From Clostridia bacterium (GTDB lineage Bacteria; Bacillota; Clostridia; Christensenellales; UBA1242), in the NCBI GenBank assembly GCA_022793335.1, contig JAAWCQ010000009.1, positions 210,379 to 274,378 of the forward strand: 64,000 nucleotides of DNA, given 5' to 3'. The position numbers were made by a program, and so were the translations under genes. The stretch's first letter is position 1, and each line of letters begins with the position of its first letter. Under the pieces are notes generated by a model. The model saw only the letters and a program-made list of their open reading frames with translations. It was not told the origin of the DNA and searched no databases. Shown piece after piece: positions 25,474-33,888 of the stretch.

Positions 25474-25500
25474 AGTATACCCCCCCCCGAAAAATGTCAA
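25474..25500 (-). promoter_or_regulatory. natAB-like promoter with a G9 tract in its spacer
   Basis: Minus strand: TTGACA (25495-25500), 15-bp spacer, TATACT (25474-25479). Nine of the 15 spacer bases are a run of G (25480-25488). The spacing is 2 bp shorter than optimal, so slippage that adds bases should strengthen the promoter and loss should weaken it. This is the arrangement of known phase-variable promoters such as Neisseria porA. Confidence 0.65.
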
Positions 25501-25589
25501 GCATTTTTAATCATATTTTTATTTTATAATAACATTTTTTTATTGTCAAATATGTTTAATAATTTGATAATATTTATCAAATAAGCATG

Positions 25590-25619
25590 AAAAAAGCCAT
25601 TTTTTAATTAAAAGGCTTA
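25590..25619 (-). terminator. Terminator-like hairpin
   Basis: AAGCC/GGCTT stem extended by T/A pairs, followed by a T-run on the minus strand, 20-40 bp after the 54-residue ORF. Confidence 0.5.
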
Positions 25620-25636
25620 AATTTCAGCTGATTCTA

Positions 25637-25801
25637 TTATTTATAATAATCGTCATCTATGCTTGGAAGCTCTTCTTCATCTTCCCATCCTTCATATTGC
25701 TTGGCCGCTTTCTTTTGCGCTTCAATTCGCATCTCGACAGCCCTTTCAATGCTTTGTTTGAATTCTTTAAAATATTTTGTATCTATAGGCGGCAATTCCA
25801 T
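25637..25801 (-). CDS. 54-residue ORF with EEELPSID tail
   Basis: Translation of the minus strand from ATG 25801 gives MELPPIDTKYFKEFKQSIER... ending DEEELPSIDDDYYK. Residues 11-30 resemble the KEFKKSFERL helix, and the tail matches EDEEELPSIDEDYYND of the 194-residue protein at 22295. The frame stays open for some way upstream without a good ribosome site. It may therefore be either a small gene or the 3' remnant of a second copy. A terminator-like hairpin follows. Confidence 0.5.
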   Translation of the reverse strand: MELPPIDTKYFKEFKQSIERAVEMRIEAQKKAAKQYEGWEDEEELPSIDDDYYK

Positions 25802-25832
25802 CTCTATAAAATAACGAAAATTTAAGCAAATT

Positions 25833-25862
25833 TTGACTATTTTCTTTTAAATTCGCTATAAT
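25833..25862 (+). promoter_or_regulatory. Promoter of the cation exchanger gene
   Basis: TTGACT (25833-25838), 18 bp, TATAAT (25857-25862), about 50 bp before the ATG at 25916. Confidence 0.7.
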
Positions 25863-25915
25863 TCTTGTCAAAAATGGACAAATTTATTATAATAAGCTTT
25901 AATTAAAGGAATAAT

Positions 25916-27121
25916 ATGGAAATATTTTTAAACATTTTATTTTTAATAATTGGCTTGGCTTTGCTTATAAAAGGAGCTGATTTTTTTGTAAGCGGCGCAA
26001 GCTCTATCGCCAAAAAATTTAAAGTGCCAACTATGCTTATAGGGCTTACCATTGTTGCTCTGGGCACCAGTCTGCCCGAGCTTTCTGTAAGTGTGGCAAG
26101 CGCTATTAAAGGCAGCACAGATATGTCGATGGGCAATATTGTGGGCTCAAACATGATGAATATGCTTTTAATCTTAGGCGTAGTTGCCCTCATTCATCCC
26201 GTGCCAATCACAAAAAGCAGCAAAAAAATTGATTTTCCTTTTTTAATTGTTCTTACTATGCTGCTTCTTGTCTTCTCTGCTGATGTCATTTTAAATGGCG
26301 ATGCTCAAAATATGATTTCTCGCACCGAAAGCATTGTCTTTCTTGCCATGCTTGTATTTTATATAACCATTCTTGTAATAAACGCCAATTTTTCAAAAAA
26401 GCTTCCTTTTGCTAAAGAGGACGAATTAAATTTCAGTGGAGAAATGTCCTCTCAAACAGAAAATGAAACCTTTTCAAAGGATGAAGCTAAGGGCGAAAAT
26501 AAGTTGGAAACAAATATGATTTCCACCCTTGATAATGATGAAAGTTTACAAGAAGAAAATCTTCAAACAAGCGAAAGACAAAATCAAAATTTAATTAACC
26601 AGGAAGAAAAATCAAAGAAATTAAGGTTTAAAAAAGAAAAGAATGAAGACAAAATATTAAAGAGCTGGCAGATTGCGTTATGTTTAATCTTTGGCCTTGC
26701 TGCTGTTGTTTTTGGAGCTGAATGCGTAAGCACCACTGCGCAGTTTCTTGCAATTAAAATCGGAATGAGTGAGGCTCTAGTCGGCCTGACCATTGTGGCA
26801 GTTGGCACCAGCCTGCCAGAGCTTGCCACATCAATTGCAGCATCAAGACGAGGCGACAATCAAATGGCTCTTGGCAATATTTTAGGCTCAAATGTCATCA
26901 ACATAGCACTTGTTTTAGGACTGGTTGGCGTGATATCTCCCGTTGCAATAACCTCAGCAATTTTGATTGACATGCTTATTCTTACAATATTCACAATCAT
27001 ATTTTCAGTGATTTGTATGACAAGCAAAAAGGAGATTAAACGCTGGGTCGGCATCCTTCTTTTAATAATGTATATCGCCTATATCACATTTGCAATTGTA
27101 AGAAATTATGTAGGATTTTAA
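25916..27121 (+). CDS. CaCA-family Na+/Ca2+ exchanger
   Basis: 401 residues. Two inverted alpha-repeats are clear: IVALGTSLPELSVS with GNIVGSN in the first half, and IVAVGTSLPELATS with GNILGSN in the second. These Glu and Asn/Ser residues form the ion sites in this family (YrbG-type). About ten membrane helices; the halves are joined by an unusually long, highly charged loop (about 165-245, rich in Glu, Lys, Asn). Monocistronic, with a terminator after it. Confidence 0.92.
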   Translation: MEIFLNILFLIIGLALLIKGADFFVSGASSIAKKFKVPTMLIGLTIVALGTSLPELSVSVASAIKGSTDMSMGNIVGSNMMNMLLILGVVALIHPVPITKSSKKIDFPFLIVLTMLLLVFSADVILNGDAQNMISRTESIVFLAMLVFYITILVINANFSKKLPFAKEDELNFSGEMSSQTENETFSKDEAKGENKLETNMISTLDNDESLQEENLQTSERQNQNLINQEEKSKKLRFKKEKNEDKILKSWQIALCLIFGLAAVVFGAECVSTTAQFLAIKIGMSEALVGLTIVAVGTSLPELATSIAASRRGDNQMALGNILGSNVINIALVLGLVGVISPVAITSAILIDMLILTIFTIIFSVICMTSKKEIKRWVGILLLIMYIAYITFAIVRNYVGF

Positions 27122-27171
27122 TAAAGTTTTTTTAAAAAAACATAAAATTTATTAAGCTTTTCTAAAACTAA

Positions 27172-27215
27172 AAAAGAAGATGGTGAAAAGAAAATTTCAT
27201 CATCTTTTATATTTT
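27172..27215. terminator. Bidirectional terminator
   Basis: Ten-base arms (27177-27186/27197-27206, one G-U) with T-runs, between the convergent exchanger (+) and M14 peptidase (-). Confidence 0.7.
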
Positions 27216-27220
27216 TTTCA

Positions 27221-28096
27221 TTATTTTTCATCATTTTTTATGTTTTTTTGATATTTTTCTTCAATTTTTAAGCATTTTGACAGATTTTTAAAGAAATCTT
27301 GATTTTTATAATAAATATATTTCAACTCGCTTTTTGGAAAAGGATGAGAAAATTTATCGTCACCAAGCTCTATTGTAAGAGCAGGAATTTTAAGCTTTTT
27401 TACGCACCAATCTTTAAATCCACCACTGCTTATTTTTTGCGTTGACCTTATATGATAACCGCTGCTTCTTGCAAACACTTTTGCAATCTTTCTGTCTCGT
27501 CTTCGCCTTAATCCTGTCTGATGAAAATCGTAATAAACTTCCTCACCTTTAAGGTGGAAGCTTATTGAAATAAACAAATCCAAATTTTCTGACCATTCAG
27601 CCAAAGCCTGCACTTCGGGCTCACTCATAGCTTCATATCCATAAAAACCTTGGCTTGACGGAGCTGTTTTGCTTGAAAACTTGTTATGCCAGTCGGCATC
27701 CCAATTATTATTCAAATCAACTCCATTTGCATTTGCCTTAAACAGTGAAAAATCTTCACTTTGATTTATTGCAATAAGCCTTTCTTTATCATCATCACTT
27801 AAGTTTTCACAGCCATTCTCGCACAGCTCGACACCGTCAGGATTGACAAGTGGAACAAAGGAAATATTAAACCCAAGTTTATGTTTATATGCCTCTTTCA
27901 TAAACATGCAAATCAAATCACATGAAAGATGCTCGCGCGCATGCATTCCGCCTGTCACAAGTGCCCATTTAGCACTTGGAGAGGAAATATAATTGACAGC
28001 ATAAATATCTCTGCCCAAAACAGACTTGCCAATTATGACAATTTCATAAAAATCTTTTACCTCTTCCAGAAATGCTTCAAGCTGACTTTGCTGCAT
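27221..28096 (-). CDS. M14-family zinc carboxypeptidase-like protein
   Basis: 291 residues, no signal peptide. The zinc ligands and catalytic residues of M14 peptidases are visible: HxxE in GMHAREHLS (His52, Glu55), VNPDGVE, GVDLNNNWD, the third ligand His181 in ISISFHLKG, and catalytic Glu243 in LTIELGD. Bacterial cytosolic members often cleave cell-wall peptides such as gamma-D-Glu-diaminopimelate. It starts 19 bp after the M19 dipeptidase gene, suggesting a joint role in recycling small peptides. Lys-rich C-terminus. Confidence 0.9.
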   Translation of the reverse strand: MQQSQLEAFLEEVKDFYEIVIIGKSVLGRDIYAVNYISSPSAKWALVTGGMHAREHLSCDLICMFMKEAYKHKLGFNISFVPLVNPDGVELCENGCENLSDDDKERLIAINQSEDFSLFKANANGVDLNNNWDADWHNKFSSKTAPSSQGFYGYEAMSEPEVQALAEWSENLDLFISISFHLKGEEVYYDFHQTGLRRRRDRKIAKVFARSSGYHIRSTQKISSGGFKDWCVKKLKIPALTIELGDDKFSHPFPKSELKYIYYKNQDFFKNLSKCLKIEEKYQKNIKNDEK

Positions 28097-28115
28097 GACA
28101 CTCTCCCACTTTTAT

Positions 28116-28973
28116 TTACTTAATTCTTTGTAAGAAGCTTTTATTTGTTCTGTTTAAAAACGCTTCAAAATTTTTGTGATAAAGCTTTTCAATTTGTTCT
28201 TTATTAAAACCTGCCTCACTCAACGCCTGAGTTAAGTTTGAAAAATCGCAATAATTTTCAAGTCCTTTTGGGTGATTGTCAATTCCATAAAAGTCAGAGC
28301 CTATGCCAATATTGTCAAAACCCCATCGGCTTGTGAAGTATTTGAGATTTTCAACTATATCAAAAACGCCAAAGTCATTGCTGGTCTTGACACACTTATC
28401 GAAGAAAAATAGTCCAATAAAACCATTTGACTTTACAATTGTTTCAACTTGCCTGTCTGTCAAGTTGCGTTTTGCGTTTTTAATTCCTCGAAAACCAGTA
28501 TGAGAACAATATAAATTATTTTTTACAAGCTTTGACAATTGATAGAAACTTTGACAGTTTAAGTGGGCAAAATCAATTACAATTCCCCTTTCTATAAGCA
28601 TGTTTGCTACCTTCCAGCCAAGCTCAGTCAAACCGCCCTGACTGCCCGTTCCGCTTGCTAACGAATTTTTCCCATTCCAAGTCAGCGAGCATGTAAAGGG
28701 CTTGATTAAATTCAAAAATTGAAAAGCTTTTTCATCAGATACCCACCAAAGATCTTCCAAATGTAAAAGAAAATCGCTGTTTTCTCTCAAAACTTTTGCC
28801 TTCTGTTCAAGCTCATAAAAAATACTTGCGCGGTCACGCTTAGTGCTCCAATAAGAAGCACAAATCACTTTCACTCCACTTTCTTTGCAAGACTTAATAT
28901 AGTTTGGAAGAGCGTCCACTTCAAGCTCTGTCAAAAAGTCATTATGTGTGTCACAAATTTCAATCATTTCCAT
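28116..28973 (-). CDS. M19-family (renal-type) dipeptidase
   Basis: 285 residues, an amidohydrolase-like barrel. It has HxD in CDTHNDFL (His10, Asp12), bridging Glu73 in LLHLEDLWW, the metal His in YCSHTGF, the NLTDRQV loop and Asp in NIGIGSDFYG. It is somewhat shorter than typical members (~310-370). Members hydrolyse dipeptides, including D-amino-acid and cell-wall-derived ones. First gene of a pair with the M14 peptidase. Confidence 0.9.
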   Translation of the reverse strand: MEMIEICDTHNDFLTELEVDALPNYIKSCKESGVKVICASYWSTKRDRASIFYELEQKAKVLRENSDFLLHLEDLWWVSDEKAFQFLNLIKPFTCSLTWNGKNSLASGTGSQGGLTELGWKVANMLIERGIVIDFAHLNCQSFYQLSKLVKNNLYCSHTGFRGIKNAKRNLTDRQVETIVKSNGFIGLFFFDKCVKTSNDFGVFDIVENLKYFTSRWGFDNIGIGSDFYGIDNHPKGLENYCDFSNLTQALSEAGFNKEQIEKLYHKNFEAFLNRTNKSFLQRIK

Positions 28974-29090
28974 ATACTTTCTTATGAAATGTGAATGATA
29001 AGTGACATGAAATGATTATATTTAGCATAAATAAATTGTCATCAACCTTAAAAATTTAAAATAAAAATAACAATAAGCGCTTTGACGCTA

Positions 29091-29118
29091 TTGAAAAATA
29101 AAAAATATATGATATAAT
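29091..29118 (+). promoter_or_regulatory. Promoter of HAD gene, -10 box 8 nt before ATG
   Basis: TTGAAA (29091-29096), 16 bp, TATAAT (29113-29118). The ATG begins at 29127, so a start site at the usual distance would give a leaderless or nearly leaderless transcript. There is no ribosome site in between. Confidence 0.6.
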
Positions 29119-29126
29119 AAAAAAAG

Positions 29127-29774
29127 ATGAAAAAGAAAATAGCCATTGACCTTGATAAAACTCTGTTTAATTGCAACTCGCTTGTATATTCTTTTTTAAA
29201 CCAATTAAATTTCAACAAAGCTAAAATACTCAAACATAAAGATATACAAAAAGGCATTTATAAAAGCTCAGTATTAAATAAAGTATTCAAATTGTTTAAT
29301 CCGAAAAAATACTATCCTTATAAGGATGCGATTGAAACAATAAATGAGCTTTATGAAAAGGGCTATGAAATTCATCTTGTTTCAAACCGCCCAGAATGGA
29401 AACCTCTTATTGCAATGACCATTGAAAGCCTTAAACTTCACGGATTAAAATATCATAAACTTATCATGGGTTGCAACAATAAATTGGCCTATGCGGAACA
29501 AGAAAATTTGGACTATTTCATCGATAACGACATCAACCTTTGCTTAAATCTTTTAAATACAGAAAACACTAAACCAATTTATTTCAATTCTTCAAAAAGA
29601 AAGACTGAATTTAAACTTAAAGCTGCCGGCTTCTATGATTTTTTGGATTGGAAAGAAATAAAGGGCTTTTTGAATAACGATGAGAGCGCACTGCTTCAAA
29701 ATCCAAGTTATCACAGACTAAACAGAGATGAATTTGCCTTTTCTGACAGCGACGAAAACAACCTTGAATATTAA
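29127..29774 (+). CDS. HAD-superfamily phosphatase (nucleotidase-like)
   Basis: 215 residues. HAD motif I is IAIDLDKTLF (two Asp), motif II is HLVSNRPEW (Ser), the Lys of motif III lies in the CNNKLAYA region, and motif IV is YFIDNDINL. The layout resembles 5'(3')-deoxyribonucleotidase-like HADs. The C-terminal 35 residues are a polar acidic tail. It converges on an HD-domain 5'-nucleotidase-like gene. Substrate unknown. Confidence 0.8.
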   Translation: MKKKIAIDLDKTLFNCNSLVYSFLNQLNFNKAKILKHKDIQKGIYKSSVLNKVFKLFNPKKYYPYKDAIETINELYEKGYEIHLVSNRPEWKPLIAMTIESLKLHGLKYHKLIMGCNNKLAYAEQENLDYFIDNDINLCLNLLNTENTKPIYFNSSKRKTEFKLKAAGFYDFLDWKEIKGFLNNDESALLQNPSYHRLNRDEFAFSDSDENNLEY

Positions 29775-29783
29775 ATAACTTGC

Positions 29784-29813
29784 AAAAAAAGACACTTTTA
29801 AGAGTGTCTTTTG
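29784..29813. terminator. Bidirectional terminator
   Basis: Stem AAAAGACACT/AGTGTCTTTT with a short loop, between convergent genes 29127 (+) and 29820 (-). Confidence 0.85.
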
Positions 29814-29819
29814 TTATTT

Positions 29820-30398
29820 TTAATAGTCTTCATGCTCGTCCTCAAGCTTGTCATCATCAATCTGCTTGCAATAATCTTTTATATAGTCTCCATAGTCTTG
29901 AATAAGCGTTTTAGAAAAACTATAAAACTCATCAAAGACCTCATCATTATCTTGCTTTATTTGCGAATAAATCTTGCTTTGCAGCACCGCATCAAGTTTG
30001 TCCATTTGTTTGACAAATCTTGCTTCTGGCGTCTTGCCCTCTTCAAACTCTTTCCAAAGGGTTAATATATCGGGCATATTGCATTCTTTTGATAGACGCT
30101 TAATACATTTCAATTCGCCCTCATACTTTTCCTGTTTGCTTATTTTATCAAAAGGAGTATGATCACCAAAATCAATTTCGCAAAGCTCATGATAAAGCAC
30201 CATTTTTACTACCTTAAGCTGATTAAGCGGCAACTTATGCTTCTCCATTATTTCAAGTGCAAGAAGAGCCATAGAAAAACTATGCTCGGCATCACTTTCA
30301 ACTCTTCCCCCTTCTTTTTGAGAGGATACCCCTCGCATAAGCCAGCCCTTTCGCAATAAAGTTTTAAGTTTGAAAATTTCTAAATATAAACTGCTCAT
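29820..30398 (-). CDS. HD-domain 5'-nucleotidase (YfbR/HDDC2-like)
   Basis: 192 residues. Metal site: RVESDAEHSFSMALLAL gives the first His, YHELCEIDFGDHTPFD the HE-type motif (here HEL) with nearby Asp/His, and MDKLDAVLQ the distal Asp. The opening GWLMRG...ES.AEHS is typical of the YfbR/HDDC2 group, which dephosphorylates deoxynucleoside monophosphates. Acidic C-terminus. AGGTGG ribosome site. Adjacent to a HAD nucleotidase, so both may act in nucleotide turnover. Confidence 0.85.
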   Translation of the reverse strand: MSSLYLEIFKLKTLLRKGWLMRGVSSQKEGGRVESDAEHSFSMALLALEIMEKHKLPLNQLKVVKMVLYHELCEIDFGDHTPFDKISKQEKYEGELKCIKRLSKECNMPDILTLWKEFEEGKTPEARFVKQMDKLDAVLQSKIYSQIKQDNDEVFDEFYSFSKTLIQDYGDYIKDYCKQIDDDKLEDEHEDY

Positions 30399-30497
30399 AT
30401 TCCACCTAAAATTATTATAACATAGATTAAAAAATAAGTAAAGTATCAGTTATAAATAAAAATTTCATTCAGTAAGCACGAAAGCTATTTCAATCTT

Positions 30498-30998
30498 CTA
30501 TTTTGCTTTAATAAGAAATCTTACTGTATAAGACTTTGGCTGAACAGTGTTTGAGTTTCCATAAATGGTATTTGCTGAATTTGCATTGAAATTCAATTGT
30601 TTTGTTCCTGTTCTATTATAACTCGACCATGTTTTCCCTTCTCGTTGTCCAGTTGAAAGATTGAAAGCTCCACTTCCTTTGATTATTTCAACACCGTCGT
30701 CTATCAAAATATCTTGCACTTTTCCTTCAATATTTGGAAGACCAGCCGATTTGAAAGTTTTAGGCACACTTGCCCCTTCCAAAAATCTTCCATCTGAAAG
30801 ATTTGGAAGAGAATTTCCACCTAAAACTGTAAAAAGTTGTGGATATTCAGTTTTATCAAAAGTCCCACCATTACAAAACAGCCATCCTATAGGCGTGTTC
30901 ACACCAGCAAAAGCAATAATTGTACCAATTGGCACAACCCCACAGCCTTCAATGCTGCCACCAATATTCAACTTTCCTGTTATATTTAAATTTGCCAT
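30498..30998 (-). CDS. Phage tail collar-domain protein
   Basis: 166 residues. VVPIGTIIAFAGVNTPIGWLFCNGGTFDKTEYPQLFTVLGG and LPNLSDGRFLEG are the hallmark of the tail collar domain found in phage short tail fibres and MdpB-like proteins. The C-terminal NTVQPKSYTVRFLIKAK is also typical. It is read 9 bp after another tail-like gene. No head, portal, terminase or integrase genes surround it, so it is an orphan tail-tip module or prophage relic. Confidence 0.85.
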   Translation of the reverse strand: MANLNITGKLNIGGSIEGCGVVPIGTIIAFAGVNTPIGWLFCNGGTFDKTEYPQLFTVLGGNSLPNLSDGRFLEGASVPKTFKSAGLPNIEGKVQDILIDDGVEIIKGSGAFNLSTGQREGKTWSSYNRTGTKQLNFNANSANTIYGNSNTVQPKSYTVRFLIKAK

Positions 30999-31007
30999 AA
31001 TATCTCC

Positions 31008-31388
31008 TTAAATTATAAAAGTATTTGTCGTTGCATCAAATCTTATTTTAGTCATCAAAGAAGATGACTCTAAACTTGCAACCCTTTGCTTAACAGCGTC
31101 AACACTTGACTTATCCGCCTTGTTGTCAGCATTAAATTCAGCCACAAAACTGTTTCCAACTTTCACTCTAGTGCCTTGAGCTGCAACTACACTGTCATTT
31201 AAACTTTTGATTGACTTATTGATATTATTAAAAAGCTCGGCATTAAGCGCCGTTCCACTCTCAATTATCTCTTCATCAAGCGGAATAATGTCAGCAATGA
31301 CTTCATTTGCATTTTGTTGTTGAATAACAATTTTTCTTCTATTTGGATTTTTCAATACTCTATTTTTTAATTCTACTGTCTCAATCAT
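31008..31388 (-). CDS. Phage tail-fibre-associated protein
   Basis: 126 residues. The N-terminus VELKNRVLKNPNRRKIVIQQQ followed by ADIIPLDEEIIESGTALNAELFNNI is a pattern seen at the start of phage baseplate/tail-fibre proteins of Firmicutes. A short coiled coil (VDAVKQRVASLES) and a beta-like end (MTKIRFDATTNTFII) follow. It may be a shortened fibre. Adjacent to the collar-domain gene. GGAGG site. Confidence 0.6.
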   Translation of the reverse strand: MIETVELKNRVLKNPNRRKIVIQQQNANEVIADIIPLDEEIIESGTALNAELFNNINKSIKSLNDSVVAAQGTRVKVGNSFVAEFNADNKADKSSVDAVKQRVASLESSSLMTKIRFDATTNTFII

Positions 31389-31537
31389 ATTCCCTCCTAA
31401 ATATAAAATTTTATAATTGTTCGACTAAAAGACCTCCTCATGCTTAAGTATAAAACCTCTATTTTCTTATGACTTCTTATTTTTGCCAATGCTTGCCAAA
31501 TTGTGCTAAAAACTGACTAAACTGGCTGTTTTACACA

Positions 31538-31568
31538 TAAAAAAAGGATTGAATTTAATCAATCCTCA
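31538..31568 (-). terminator. Rho-independent terminator
   Basis: Stem AGGATTGA/TCAATCCT followed by a seven-base T-run on the minus strand, overlapping the stop of the 31559 gene. Confidence 0.8.
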
Positions 31569-32062
31569 TTTTTTTGTGTCACTTCGCTTGTATTATTCTC
31601 TTCATTCTCTCCTGCTTGAGCAGTCTCTTCTTTTGTCTTTTCGTCTGCAGGTATAGTTTTATCCGCCTCTGTATTTTTCAAAGGCTTGTCCTTTTTCTTT
31701 TTATCCGTCTTTTCCTCTTTATTGCCCTTGTCGAATTTAAAAGTCTCTTTTACTCCATTTTTGAAATTGTCAATTGAGGTCATATCTTTTGGAAGTAAAG
31801 CATCACCAATTCTTGCAAGCACCGAGCCCGCAACAATCATAACAAGAAATGGAACAGCCACCATCCAAGCGATGAAGGCGTCATCTGTTTTAAATTTAAA
31901 GAAAAGCACCATAAATGTTATAAATGAAGCTAAAAAGCCAGCAAGTCCAACTGCGATTAAAAGGCCACCAGACAATTGAAAAGCAAATTTAACTCTTTTT
32001 GCACTTTTTTCATTTCCACTGGCAATAATTTTATCATTGATTTTTTTAATATAATTTTCCAT
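31559..32062 (-). CDS. Small membrane protein with disordered charged tail
   Basis: 167 residues, not recognised. Two hydrophobic segments (about 28-55 and 64-86; Gly/Ala/Phe-rich) precede a ~70-residue tail of Lys, Glu, Asp and Thr (KEEKTDKKKKDKP...). A long cytosolic disordered tail is likely. It has its own promoter (32097-32125) and terminator, so it is monocistronic. Confidence 0.6.
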   Translation of the reverse strand: MENYIKKINDKIIASGNEKSAKRVKFAFQLSGGLLIAVGLAGFLASFITFMVLFFKFKTDDAFIAWMVAVPFLVMIVAGSVLARIGDALLPKDMTSIDNFKNGVKETFKFDKGNKEEKTDKKKKDKPLKNTEADKTIPADEKTKEETAQAGENEENNTSEVTQKNED

Positions 32063-32096
32063 AAATCCTCTTCAGTTTTAATTCAATAGCAATATA

Positions 32097-32125
32097 AATA
32101 TAACATATACTTCATGTATTTACAA
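32097..32125 (-). promoter_or_regulatory. Promoter of the 31559 gene
   Basis: TTGTAA (32120-32125), 17 bp, TATATT (32097-32102) with an extended -10 TG, minus strand. Confidence 0.5.
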
Positions 32126-32397
32126 TAATATTAACAAAATTTTTCAAAAAAGAGGCAAAACCCTTGCAAAAATCACGAAAATAATATAAAATAACTACGC
32201 TAGTTTATTTCCAAAAACTCAAAATTTTTATAATAAAAACTTGGCTAGCAAACAAAAACACAACGCGGATATTATAAGGCGAGCCCATTTAAAATATCAA
32301 TTTTAGGGGCGAAAACGGCAAATAAGCTGAATTTGGGTATATAGCTTTAAATAGCAAGTCAAATAGTCCTAAAGCTGACATTATATTATTTGGATAT
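32126..32397. other. Gene-free spacer before tRNA-Leu
   Basis: AT-rich with no ORF of note. A possible -10 (TATATT, 32382-32387) lies just before the tRNA, but I see no convincing -35. Confidence 0.3.
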
Positions 32398-32479
32398 GCG
32401 GATATGGCGGAATGGCAGACGCGCTGGATTTAGGTTCCAGTCCGAAAGGGTGCAGGTTCAACTCCTGTTATCCGCACCA
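32398..32479 (+). tRNA. tRNA-Leu (anticodon UAG)
   Basis: 82 nt with encoded CCA. Acceptor GCGGATA pairs with TATCCGC; the D-arm contains GGCGGAATGGCAGACGCG; the anticodon stem CTGGA/TCCAG has loop TTTAGGT (anticodon TAG). A short variable arm is present as expected for a class II tRNA. Confidence 0.93.
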
Positions 32480-32564
32480 AGAATAAACTAAATTGAAACA
32501 CAGAAAACAGATTTGTTCAGGTAATTTAAATCGCAAATATTTTAATATTTTGAATTAAAAAGGA

Positions 32565-33032
32565 ATGATTATGAAAAATTATGAGATTTTATCAGATAAT
32601 TGCAAAATATTATGGTGCGAAGGTTTAAATATAACAAATCAAAAATATACGCAAGTAAGTGGTTTTATATTCAACGATAAAAATCAATTATTGATTGTAA
32701 GAAACGAAGATACTTGGACAATTCCTGGCGGGCATCCAGAGGCTAACGAAACTTTCTTAGAAACCCTTAATCGAGAAATAATGGAAGAGGCTTGTTTGAC
32801 TATTAAAGATGCAAAATATTTAGGAGCCGTTGAAGTTGTAGAAAACAATGATGTGTATTATCAGCTTAGATACACTGCGAAAGTTGAGGACACTCTTCCT
32901 TTTGTTAAAGAATGGGAAATTTCTGAGAGGTTGTTTGTAAATTTTGAAGATTTGCCAAAATATATAAAATGGTGCAACGGCAAAGTTTTCAGCGAGCAGT
33001 TGAAATCTGCAAAGAATGTTTGGAGTAAGTGA
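32565..33032 (+). CDS. Nudix hydrolase
   Basis: 155 residues. The Nudix box is GGHPEANETFLETLNREIMEEA: Gly, five residues, Glu, seven residues, then REIMEE. The Gly expected two residues after EE is Cys here, a tolerated deviation. A core strand NQLLIVRNEDTWTIPGG precedes it. Substrate cannot be told. AAAGGA site before the second ATG (32571) makes a start there equally likely. Confidence 0.9.
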   Translation: MIMKNYEILSDNCKILWCEGLNITNQKYTQVSGFIFNDKNQLLIVRNEDTWTIPGGHPEANETFLETLNREIMEEACLTIKDAKYLGAVEVVENNDVYYQLRYTAKVEDTLPFVKEWEISERLFVNFEDLPKYIKWCNGKVFSEQLKSAKNVWSK

Positions 33033-33088
33033 ACAATAAAGTAAGTATTAAAATGTAATTATCAATTTAATCAACATAAGGAGAAAAT

Positions 33089-33772
33089 ATGAACAACAAA
33101 ATTATTTTAAGTTATCTTTCTGACCTTGCTGCAAACAACAATCGCGAATGGTATCACGAGCATAAAAAGGAAAACAAAGAAGCTGTTTTGCAATTTGAAA
33201 ACCTTATTCAAGAAATCATTGACGGAATTGGCCAATTTGACCAAAGTGTTTTGCACAACATTCCAAAAGAGCTTACTTTCAAACTGGTGCGTGACACAAG
33301 GTTTAGTCATGATAAATCACCCTACAATCCAGCTTTCAGAGCCCATATTTCCTCTCAGGGAAAGTTGCCTATCCCAGTCGGATATTATTTAATGATTAAG
33401 CCAAATGGCAATTCTTTTTTAGGTGGTGGACTTTTTGCAGACATGTTTTCAAATGCTACAAACATGGTGCGTGATTATATTTCAGCTCATTCAGAGGAAT
33501 GGAACAAAATAATAAATGCAGAAAACTTTAAAAAATATTTTACGGTAAAGGGCACTGCTTTAAAAAATGTTCCCGCAGGCTATGACAAAGAGCATCCTCA
33601 AGCAGAATATTTGAAATATAAATCATGGTATTTAGAATATTTCATCTCTGATGAAGAGGTTTGCGACTGCCAGAATTTCATTCAAAAAGCGGTTGAAATT
33701 TTCAGAGCTATGAAACCATTCAATGACTTTTTAAACAGAGCTTTAAAAGAATTTGAAATGCCAGCAAGGTAA
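33089..33772 (+). CDS. DUF2461-family protein
   Basis: 227 residues. The sequence opens ILSYLSDLAANNNREWYHEHKKENKEA and has KLVRDTRFSHDKSPYNPAFRAHISSQGK and GGGLFADM, the recognisable pattern of DUF2461 (TIGR02453). The family's function is unknown. AAGGAGAAAAT site; 56 bp after the Nudix gene, possibly co-transcribed. Confidence 0.88.
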   Translation: MNNKIILSYLSDLAANNNREWYHEHKKENKEAVLQFENLIQEIIDGIGQFDQSVLHNIPKELTFKLVRDTRFSHDKSPYNPAFRAHISSQGKLPIPVGYYLMIKPNGNSFLGGGLFADMFSNATNMVRDYISAHSEEWNKIINAENFKKYFTVKGTALKNVPAGYDKEHPQAEYLKYKSWYLEYFISDEEVCDCQNFIQKAVEIFRAMKPFNDFLNRALKEFEMPAR

Positions 33773-33843
33773 GACTTTCAAATTTACTTTAAATATATAG
33801 TCCCAAGCGGATGGCCATAATAAAAATAAATCAATTTAAACAC

Positions 33844-33884
33844 AAAAAAAACACAGCTTAAAGTCTTAGCTTGCTGTGTTTTTA
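33844..33884. terminator. Bidirectional terminator
   Basis: Stem ACACAGC/GCTGTGT with A- and T-runs, between convergent genes 33089 (+) and 33889 (-). Confidence 0.75.
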
Positions 33885-33888
33885 TTTT

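Noticed and set aside
25468-25500. TTG start at 25500 extending the NatA-like protein by 11 residues
   Set aside because: The TTG is part of the -35 box and the extension is encoded by the promoter and G9 tract; family homology starts at the ATG 25467.
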